Source: Yponomeuta sedellus
Lineage: Eukaryota; Arthropoda; Insecta; Lepidoptera; Yponomeutidae
Length of the DNA stretch: 64,000 nt
Reading direction: 5' to 3'
Assembly (NCBI GenBank): GCA_934045075.1
Contig: OW203740.1
Location: 21,155,878 to 21,219,877, forward strand
A program made the position numbers and the translations under genes. Below, in pieces: positions 57,055-64,000 of the stretch. Within the stretch, counting starts at the first letter, position 1. Each line of letters begins with the position of its first letter. The notes beneath the pieces are model-generated. The model was given only the letters and a program-made list of their open reading frames with translations, was not told the origin of the DNA and ran no database searches.

Positions 57055-58100
57055 TTTTTTTTTTTTTGGTAACGCGGGGGAATGCATTTACGCACTTCAC
57101 CACTCTGCTGTCAGGGGACAACAGAGCGGCTTCGTGTGGGACTCCCAGCCCGAGGGCTGGACTACCCACTAAACCCCCGCGGTGATCCTCCTCTCCTCTA
57201 CCGGGTCGCGGGGTAGGCCAAAGGTTAAATCACCGCGACCCGGCAAGAGGTCGCCCCTCCGCGTGAGGGGCTCGACTGGTGGGGGAGCCAGAGTGGCTCC
57301 CCAGCGGCGCCCCCTGCCCCATCGCAACGCCTCATACGATGGGGCAAGGAAACGCCGCGTCTCCTCGGGGGGGCCCTATAGGCCCCCATACGCTCCAACG
57401 CGCCGCCCTCCCCCGACCCATTGCTCATACAATAGGACAAGAGGAGGGCGGCGCATCGCTGCGAGGCCCGTCGCGTCGCTCACCAGCGCTTCTCTGATGA
57501 AGCAGAGAAGGTGGAGAGCGAGCGCGCGGGCCCTCTCTGTGCTGGAAGGCACCCCCGGATCACGCAGGGGCGCCCTCCGGCCCGCCGTGTTAGAGGCTGA
57601 GGGTCCCCTGACCCTCCGCCCACGGCACTGGTCCGACTGGTACGAGGCGCTCGGACGCCCCCCCCAGCCGGACCTCCTCCTCTTGGTCGCTTGGGTCCCA
57701 CTCCACAATGTGAAGCAGGGCCCAAGCGACTAAACGGTCGCAGGGGATAGGGAGAGAGGCGCACCGCAATACCAGCACTCCTCTTCCCCTGCGACCCCAC
57801 CGCGTCCGCCATCAACCGGTGGCGGCCCCGGTAAGGCCGCGGCAGGCAGGGAGAGCGGCGCACCGTAATACCGGCACTCCTCTCCCGCCGCGGCCTCCTC
57901 CTTACGGCTGCGATGCCGCCCATACGGCATCGCAGCCCGCCTCAGTGGCGGTGCTGCCCATACAGCACCGCCACCTACTGACCGCTCGACTCGCAAGCGA
58001 GGAGCGGTCCCTCCGCGGTTGCTCTTGGTTTCACCGTGGCGGTCCTGAACCACGGCTACTTAGCCCCCTCGCCACGACAAGGCGGCAACCGTCGAGGGGG
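57055..58100 (-). mobile_element. Telomeric ribozyme-headed short retroelement, unit 2 (long form)
   Basis: 1046 bp with a 13-nt poly(A). It contains two extra stem-loop-rich blocks (e.g. CGATGCCG...CGGCATCG near 57910-57930, and TATGGGCAGCACC-type pairing) missing or partly missing in units 1, 4 and 5. Same ends as the other units. Confidence 0.85.
58016..58100 (-). ncRNA. HDV-like ribozyme, unit 2 (reference fold)
   Basis: 85 nt, the same length as the classical HDV ribozyme. P1: CCCCCTC (1-7) with GAGGGGG (31-37). P2: CGGTTG (10-15) with CAACCG (80-85). P3: GCC (18-20) with GGC (28-30), loop TTGTCGT. P4: GCCGTGG (45-51) with CCACGGT (62-68). J4/2 (69-79) GAAACCAAGAG, where C73 would be the catalytic cytosine, followed by N-A-A. 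P1.1 would be a single G-C pair using C38. Nucleotide 1 is the first element base after the telomere. Fold deduced by eye. Confidence 0.82.
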
Positions 58101-58120
58101 AGGTTAGGTTAGGTTAGGTT

Positions 58121-59158
58121 TTTTTTTTTTTTTTTGGTAACGCGGGGGAATGCATTTACGCACTTCACGACTCTGCTGTCAGGGGACAACAGAGCGGCTT
58201 CGTGTGGGACTCCCAGCCCGAGGGCTGGACTACCCACTAAACCCCCGCGGTGATCCTCCTCTCCTCTACCGGGTCGCGGGGTAGGCCAGAGGTTAAGTCA
58301 CCGCGACCCGGCAAGAGGTCGCCCCCTCCACATGAGGGGCTCGACTGGTGGGGGAGCCAAAGTGGCTCCCCAGCGGCGCCCCCTGCCCCATCGCTACGAC
58401 GGGGCAAGGAAACGCCGCGTCTCCTCGGGGGGGCCATATAGGCCCCCATACGCTCCAATGCGCCGCCACCCCTCATCCCCCGAGTAGAGGGGAGGCGGCG
58501 CATCGCTGCGAGGCCCGTCGCGTCGCTCACCAGCGCTTCTCTGAGAGCAGAGAAGGTGGAGAGCGAGCGCGCGGGCCCTCTCTGTGCCGGAAGGCACCCC
58601 CGGATCACGCAGGGGCGCCTTCCGGCCCGCCGTGTTAGAGGCGGAGAGTCCCCTGACCCTCCGCCCACGGCCCTGGTCCGACTGGTACGAGGCGCACAAG
58701 GCGCCCCCCCCAGCCGGACCTCCTCCTCTTGGTCGCCCGGGTCCCGCTCCACAGTGTGAAACAGGGCCCAGGCGACTAGACGGTCGCAGGGGATAGGGAG
58801 AGAGGCGCACCGTAATACCAGCACTCCTCCTCCCCTGCGACCCCACCGCGTCCGCCATCAACCGGTGGCGGCCCCGGTAAGGCCGCGGCAGGCAGGGAGA
58901 GCGGCGCACCGTAATACCGGCACTCCTCTCCCGCCGCGGCCTCCTCCTTACGGCTGCGATGCCGCCCATACGGCATCGCAGCCCGCCTCAGTGGCGGTGC
59001 TGCCCATACAGCACCGCCACCTACTGACCGCTCGACTCGCAAGCGAGGAGCGGTCCCTCCGCGGTTGCTCTTGGTTTCACCGTGGGTGTGTTCCCGCCCG
59101 TAGGCCCCCACGGCTACTTCGCCCCCTCGCCACGACAAGGCGGCAACCGTCGAGGGGG
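58121..59158 (-). mobile_element. Telomeric ribozyme-headed short retroelement, unit 3 (long form)
   Basis: 1038 bp with a 15-nt poly(A). It is separated from the next insertion on the right by a single AGGTT. Body close to unit 2. Confidence 0.85.
59062..59158 (-). ncRNA. HDV-like ribozyme, unit 3
   Basis: 97 nt. Core identical to unit 2. P4 is GCCGTGGG/CCCACGGT with a longer, different loop. J1.1/4 is CGAAGTA and J4/2 GAAACCAAGAG. Confidence 0.78.
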
Positions 59159-59163
<5 letters not shown>

Positions 59164-59214
<51 letters not shown>

Positions 59215-60464
59215 CTTCTACCTCCAACATAATCGGAGTCTATTTTTAACTTCCGCATTCATTCCAGTTCAGTCTTTTATGCCTCTCGTACTTTCATTCT
59301 TCATACAGGTTCTTTCTTGCGTTCATCATCTTTCATTCTAATGGGTGGGACTCCCATTTCTACATCCCTATTCTAATCTATCTATCTATTTAACTTACTT
59401 ATTTATTTCTACTTTGTTTCCACTTTGGGATTTAGGGGTTACAACAACAACACAAGGGTGTTTTATTTCATTTACGATGTAACAGTACACGAGCACAATT
59501 TAACAGCAGTTTCTTCAATATCTAACAATTTTATATATACAGTTTTGTTTCCTTACATTAATAACTTATATCTAGGCTTATCTATTTCTTATTTCAACAA
59601 ATTAACAAATTCCTTAATCTACTTCTTATATTCTAGCGCATTTGTACATTCTTATTTATTACTCTAATTATATTATGTTGTACCCTATATATTCACTATA
59701 TAATTACAACATAATTTTACTTTGTCTTGTTTCTTTCTATGACTCTCTTGGCAATTTTCACGCTGTATTCTAAAAACTTTTCCAAGCCCTTGCTCTTCAT
59801 TACCTCCTTTACATTTTCACTTGTCAACTGTATATTCAGTTCCTGCTCGATTTCGTATCGTTCCCTGGCGTACACAGGGCAGTCAAGCAGCAGATGCGGG
59901 ACTGTCTCATTGCATTCCGCGTCGCAGATGCACGATGGGCTCCCCTTACACTTGAAACGGTTCAAGTATTCTGAGAACCCACCGTGCCCCGTCATAATCT
60001 GCGTTTTGATGCCCGTTGCTTCGAACCTCCTAACAATCCTGTACGCCGCCACCGCATCCGGGAAGAACAGCTTCGTTATTGACGCGGTTTCACCCTGAGT
60101 GTACCTTTGGTTCCATTCTTCAAGCGTCGCCGTACGTATGCTACGCTTGACGAATGAAACCGGGCACAGGTCATAATCCGGCACCTTCCTCGACTTCGTG
60201 GCGGCCTCCTTTGCCAAGAAGTCAGCCCTCTCATTCCCCATCAGTCCTGCGTGGGCTTTTATCCAGAAGAGAGACACAGCTTTGTTCTGGCGAGATGCGG
60301 ATGTTAAATTATCTCTAGTTTCCACTGCCAGGGGATGGAGACAGCCGTAGTTCTGGACGGTTTGGAGGGCCGCCATCGAGTCGCTGAATATGCCGAACGA
60401 TGAGGCCTTGTGCTTCCGAATCTCCCTGGTTGCCACGCATATCGCCAGCAACTCGGCTGGCGTT
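59164..60464 (-). mobile_element. TRAS-like LINE 3' fragment
   Basis: Minus-strand, 5'-truncated telomeric LINE: poly(A) of about 51 nt (59164-59214), 3' UTR of about 500 bp, and the last 250 codons of ORF2. Its 5' junction was CCTAA|CGCCAGCCGAG. Unit 4 then inserted there, leaving the rest of that border at 61291-61305. The 3' UTR keeps GGGAGTCCCACC near 59345, similar to GGGAGTCCCACAC in the short units. Orientation is the same as the short units. Confidence 0.8.
59717..60464 (-). pseudogene. TRAS-like ORF2 C-terminus (RNase H and zinc motif)
   Basis: Opens at the truncation with PAELLAICVATREI, then FSDSMAALQTVQNYG, LFWIKAHAGLMGNERADFLAKEA (RNase H end), TGHGGFSEYLNRFKCKGSPSCICDAECNETVPHLLLDC (CCHC-like), stop at 59717. 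It is collinear with and related to the 43800-47522 ORF2 C-terminus (shared RFK.K.SPSC.CD, HAG..GNERAD), so both belong to the R1 clade. The N-terminal endonuclease and RT are absent. Confidence 0.85.
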
Positions 60465-61290
60465 TTTTTTTTTTTTTTTTTGGTAACGCGGGGGAATGCA
60501 TTTACGCACTTCACCGCTCTGCTGTCAGGGGACAACAGAGCGGCTTCGTGTGGGACTCCCAGCGACACGGAGCTGGCATAACCTCCGTGACGACTGGACT
60601 ACCCACTAAACCCCCGCGGTGATCCTCCTCTCCTCTACCGGGTCGCGGGGTAGGCCATAGGCTAAATCACCGCGACCCGGCAAGAGGTCGCCCCGTGAGG
60701 GGCTCGACTGGTGGGGGAGCCAGAGTGGCTCCCCAGCGGCGCCCCCCGCCCCATCGCAACGCCTCATACGATGGGGCAAGGAAACGCCGCGTCTCCTCAG
60801 GGGGGCCCTATAGGCCCCCATACGCTCCAACGCGCCGCCCCCCCCCGACCCATTGCCCAAACAATAGGACAAGAGGAGGGCGGCGCATCGCTGCGAGGCC
60901 CGTCGCGTCGCTCACCAGCGCTTCTCTGATGAAGCAGAGAAGGTGGAGAGCGAGCGCGCGGGCCCTCTCTGTGCTGGAAGGCACCCCCGGATCACGCAGG
61001 GGCGCCTTCCAGCCCGCCGTGTTAGAGGCAGAGGGTCCCCTGACCCTCCGCCCACGGCCCTCTGGTCCGACTGGTACGAGGCGCACGAGGCGCCCCCCCC
61101 AGCCGGACCTCCTACTCTTGGTCGCCTGGGTCCCGCTCCACGGTGTGAAGCAGGGCCCAAGCGACGCCACCTCCGACCGCTCCAAGGAGCGGTCCCTCCG
61201 TGGTTGCTCTTAGTTTCACCGTGGGTGGCCGTCCAACACCCACGGCTACTTAGCCCCCTCGCCACGACAAGGCGGCAACCATCGAGGGGG
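60465..61290 (-). mobile_element. Telomeric ribozyme-headed short retroelement, unit 4 (short form)
   Basis: 826 bp, poly(A) 17 nt. It is flanked by a 15-bp target-site duplication, AACTCGGCTGGCGTT (60450-60464 and 61291-61305), at the border of the TRAS-like fragment and TTAGG. It lacks both stem-loop blocks of the long form. In the 3' domain, the hairpin CCAGCCC/GGGCTGG of units 1-3 is replaced by a longer CCAG...CACGGAG/CTCCGTG...CTGG hairpin. Confidence 0.88.
61201..61290 (-). ncRNA. HDV-like ribozyme, unit 4
   Basis: 90 nt. P2 is TGGTTG/CAACCA: the first pair has changed from C-G to T-A on both strands relative to units 1-3. P4 is a 10-bp GCCGTGGGTG/CACCCACGGT. J4/2 is GAAACTAAGAG, with the CTAAG form. 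Confidence 0.8.
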
Positions 61291-61320
61291 AACTCGGCTG
61301 GCGTTAGGTTAGGTTAGGTT

Positions 61321-62527
61321 TATTTTTTTTTTTTTTGTGATACTTCTGTTTCCACAGACTCTGGGTCCGTGCCTTTTTTCTGTGCATTACATTATTTATT
61401 TTTCCCATGGTACTCTATCTCTCTGAGCTACATTATCTTGCGTACTGTTGTTGTCGTACTACACACACACTTATTCTAGCCTATAGTAACTTAAGTAACT
61501 TATATATATATATTTTTTTTTTGTTTTTTTTTTTTTTTTACTTATTTTTTTTTTTATTTTTTTTTTTTTATTTTTTTTTTATTTTTTATTTTTTTTTTAT
61601 ATATACAATCATGCTTTTTTTTTTTTTTTATAACTCTTTTATAAAATCCTGCAATTTTCTATTCCCTTATTTTCATTGTATTTTTTTTTTTTTTGCTATT
61701 TAACCTTATCTTTACCTGTGATTACATTATTACATTACTTGTTTTTAGATTACCTATATGTGTTCCGTGATTGTGTTTGAGCAGGTCGGCCGCGGCGCGT
61801 CTATTTCGTTCAGGTGGTTTTGGACGATCGACATGTCTCGGGATTTCAGTGCCATTTTGAGGTTGTAGTCCGTTATTTTCTTCGAGGCTGTTTCCGCCGC
61901 TTGCTTTGCAAAACTGCCGACCGCGTCCATTCTGCTGTCGGTGTAATAAGTGCAGCTATCGGTGTGCCGTGATATTGCCACTACTGCATGTGGGACGCTC
62001 TCGAACAGCTTGTGCGATTTGGTCTGCGTTCGGACGATTATCACCGACTCGTAGGTTAGACCCTGAGCTTCGTGGATTGTTAGTACGCACGACCCGTAGC
62101 CTATACCGTATCCCTGGCTGGTTAGGGATTTCTTTTCCTCCTGTGTATGGGTGAGGAAAAGGGTTTTCGGTTGGCTTTTTGGTATTTGTGCGCCGCTAAA
62201 TTTTTTCAGCTCGATGGAATGTACCCGAGTTCTTGACGAGTACATTCCTGGGTAAACTTCTCTGAGAGCGTACGCCACGTCCATCGGGTTTCGGTGCGTG
62301 CATAGCAGCTCCTGATCGATGGTCGCCATCAGGCTAGGGCGGCTGTAGCGCATCTCGAACAGATTTTCACGGTCGATGTATGGTAGTTGGTTGACATCTC
62401 CAACGAGGACGATCTCGCCCGCCTTTGACAGTCGGGCGGCCATTACTATAGCCCCAAAGTGGTTCATGAGAGCCTCGTCGACCAACAAGCGTTTGATCTT
62501 AACGGGCTCCCTGAATCCATTTGGGTT
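61321..62527 (-). mobile_element. Endogenous RNA-virus-derived insertion in the telomere array
   Basis: Minus-strand insertion: A-rich 3' end beginning with a 14-16-nt A-run beside GGTT at 61320, about 400 bp of A-rich 3' sequence (several long A-runs at 61510-61700), then a viral helicase coding segment, truncated 5' at the TTAGG border (now holding unit 5). The arrangement of A-tail, 5' truncation and TT|AGG junction equals that of the neighbouring LINE insertions. Whether the A-rich 3' part is viral or from a LINE is undecided. Confidence 0.8.
61754..62527 (-). pseudogene. Viral superfamily 1 RNA helicase fragment (virga/nege-like)
   Basis: About 258 open codons ending at a TAG (61754-61756). 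Motifs of the alphavirus-like superfamily 1 helicase: II (VDEA, near 62485), III (LVGDVNQLPYIDR, near 62375-62410), V (VLTIHEAQGLTYESV, near 62040-62085) and VI (AISRHTDSCTYYT, near 61945-61985). Motif I with the Walker A lysine is missing through truncation. No methyltransferase, polymerase or capsid sequence follows. The combination of motifs V and VI points to plant/insect virga-, nege- or kita-type viruses rather than cellular UPF1 helicases. The lack of internal stops suggests a recent insertion. It is a non-functional relic as it stands. Confidence 0.85.
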
Positions 62528-63353
62528 TTTTTTTTTTTTGGTAACGCGGGGGAATGCATTTACGCACTTCACCGCTCTGCTGTCAGGGGACAACAGAGCG
62601 GCTTCGTGTGGGACTCCCAGCGACACGGAGCTGGCATAACCTCCGTGACGACTGGACTACCCACTAAACCCCCGCGGTGATCCTCCTCTCCTCTACCGGG
62701 TCGCGGGGTAGGCCATAGGCTAAATCACCGCGACCCGGCAAGAGGTCGCCCCTCCGCGTGAGGGGCTCGACTGGTGGGGGAGCCAGAGTGGCTCCCCAGC
62801 GGCGCCCCCTGCCCCATCGCAACGCCTCATACGATGGGGCAAGGAAACGCCGCGTCTCCTCAGGGGGGCCGTATAGGCCCCCATACGCTCCAACGCGCCG
62901 CCCTCCCCCGACCCATTGCCCATACAATAGGACAAGAGGAGGGCGGCGCATCGCTGCGAGGCCCGTCGCGTCGCTCACCAGCGCTTTTCTGATGAAACAG
63001 AGAAGGTGGAGAGCGAGCGCGCGGGCCCTCTCTGTGCTGGAAGGCACCCCCGGATCACGCAGGGGCGCCTTCCAGCCCGCCGTGTTAGAGGCGGAGGGTC
63101 CCCTGACCCTCCGCCCACGGCCCTCTGGTCCGACTGGTACGAGGCGCACGAGGCGCCCCCCCCAGCCGGACCTCCTACTCTTGGTCGCCTGGGTCCCGCT
63201 CCACGGTGTGAAGCAGGGCCCAAGCGACGCCACCTTCGACCGCTCCAAGGAGCGGTCCCTCCGTGGTTGCTCTTAGTTTCACCGTGGGTGGCCGTCCAAC
63301 ACCCACGGCTACTTAGCCCCCTCGCCACGACAAGGCGGCAACCGTCGAGGGGG
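62528..63353 (-). mobile_element. Telomeric ribozyme-headed short retroelement, unit 5 (short form)
   Basis: 826 bp, poly(A) 12 nt, nearly identical to unit 4. It is flanked by the 15-bp duplication GAATCCATTTGGGTT (62513-62527 and 63354-63368) at the border of the viral insertion and TTAGG. Confidence 0.88.
63264..63353 (-). ncRNA. HDV-like ribozyme, unit 5
   Basis: 90 nt, as unit 4 (J4/2 GAAACTAAGAG, 10-bp P4), except that P2 is CGGTTG/CAACCA, leaving its outermost pair mismatched. Confidence 0.75.
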
Positions 63354-63383
63354 GAATCCATTTGGGTTAGGTTAGGTTAGGTT

Positions 63384-64000
63384 TTTTTTTTTTTTTTGGT
63401 AACGCGGGGGAATGCATTTACGCACTTCACCACTCTGCTGTCAGGGGACAACAGAGCGGCTTCGTGTGGGACTCCCAGCCCGAGGGCTGGACTACCCACT
63501 AAACCCCCGCGGTGATCCTCCTCTCCTCTACCGGGTCGCGGGGTAGGCCAAAGGTTAAGTCACCGCGACCCGGCAAGAGGTCGCCCCTCCACGTGAGGGG
63601 CTCGACTGGTGGGGGAGCCAGAGTGGCTCCCCAGCGGTGCCCCCTGCCCCATCGCTACGACGGGGCAAGGAAACGCCGCGTCTCCTCGGGGGGGCCATGT
63701 AGGCCCCCATACGCTCCAATGCGCCGCCCCCCCACATCCCATTGCTAAAACAATGGGACTAGAGGGGGCGGCGCATCGCTGCGAGGCCCGTCGCGTCGCT
63801 CACCAGCGCCTCTCTGATGAAGCAGAGAAGGTGGAGAGCGAGCGCGCGGGCCCTCTCTGTGCTGGAAGGCACCCCCGGATCACGCAGGGGCGCCTTCCGG
63901 CCCGCCGTGTTAGAGGCTGAGGGTCCCCTGACCCTCCGCCCACGGCACTGGTCCGACTGGTACGAGGCGCTCGGACGCCCCCCCCAGCCGGACCTCCTCC
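63384..64000 (-). mobile_element. Telomeric ribozyme-headed short retroelement, unit 6 (cut by window end)
   Basis: The first 617 bp from the 3' end: poly(A) 14 nt, then the same 3' domain as units 1-3 (CCAGCCC/GGGCTGG hairpin). The 5' ribozyme half lies outside the window. Confidence 0.85.

Larger units (their letters stand above)
51372..64000 (+). repeat. Telomeric TTAGG array, almost wholly occupied by retroelements
   Basis: TTAGG repeats on the plus strand survive only as spacers: 51372-51395, 56187-56205, 57030-57054, 58101-58120, 59159-59163, 61306-61320 and 63369-63383 (24, 19, 25, 20, 5, 15 and 15 bp). Every insertion on the minus strand joins at GGTT on its left and AGG, or a duplicated flank, on its right. 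That puts the plus-strand cut between T and A, the site known for TRAS-type endonucleases. The G-rich strand runs toward the right edge, as expected for a right-hand chromosome end. Confidence 0.93.

Noticed and set aside
61754..62527. Cellular UPF1-like or Helitron helicase
   Set aside because: The spacing and form of motifs III, V and VI match virus superfamily 1 helicases, there are no Rep or UPF1 domains, and the insertion looks retrotransposed.
57182..63380. Many GC-rich open frames of 100-195 codons within the short telomeric units, on both strands
   Set aside because: Frames shift between units because of indels and no single frame is conserved among all copies, while the RNA stems are. 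I treat the units as non-coding.

Overview
The window reads as eukaryotic, almost certainly lepidopteran (moth or butterfly), chromosome-end DNA. The evidence is an AT-rich intergenic background, very GC-rich split host exons with GT-AG introns, tRNA-derived SINEs, RTE/Jockey/R1-clade LINEs, and above all insect-type TTAGG telomere repeats invaded by SART/TRAS-type non-LTR retrotransposons. The plus strand reads TTAGG toward the right edge, so the chromosome end should lie beyond position 64000. dpr is the last host gene I can see before it. || Layout. 1-6.5 kb: intergenic DNA, a minus-strand THAP-domain gene (exons between 2881 and 4410, with HCF-1-binding DHNY motifs), and a decayed Copia element. 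6.5-15.3 kb: a repeat graveyard with a SINE, a TIR-bounded DNA element, a 5'-truncated Ty3/Gypsy element and a Harbinger-derived element, plus several near-perfect palindromes. 15.6-16.2 kb: a compact two-exon host gene for a small membrane protein I do not recognise. 16.2-36.7 kb: long non-coding AT-rich DNA with LINE and SINE relics, CpG-rich patches and more foldbacks. 36.7-42.5 kb: a six-exon Dpr-family immunoglobulin cell-surface gene. 43.4-49.7 kb: a minus-strand R1-clade LINE with both ORFs open. 49.7-51.37 kb: AT-rich and repeat-bearing subtelomeric DNA. 51.37-64 kb: telomeric TTAGG repeats, reduced to spacers of 5-25 bp between insertions. || The telomeric block holds one 5'-truncated SART-type LINE (plus strand), one 5'-truncated TRAS-like LINE fragment (minus), one endogenous fragment of a positive-strand RNA virus helicase (minus), and six copies of a GC-rich non-coding element of about 0.82-1.05 kb (minus; the sixth is cut by the window edge). 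|| The most interesting result is this short telomeric element. All five complete copies share one exact 5' end, and that end folds as an HDV-family self-cleaving ribozyme. P1 is 7 bp (nt 1-7 with 31-37), P3 is nt 18-20 with 28-30, P2 and P4 are present, and J4/2 has an invariant C-N-A-A-G with a variable N. P4 changes length and sequence but stays paired. The 3' end folds into a closed domain sharing a GGGGTTTAGTGGGT-type core and closing stem with the SART 3' end. Two copies sit at borders between non-telomeric sequence and TTAGG. There they reveal 15-bp target-site duplications, exactly three TTAGG units, which would be invisible inside the array. The viral fragment sits in the same array with a poly(A)-type 3' end and a truncated 5' end, which suggests capture by the telomeric retrotransposition machinery.
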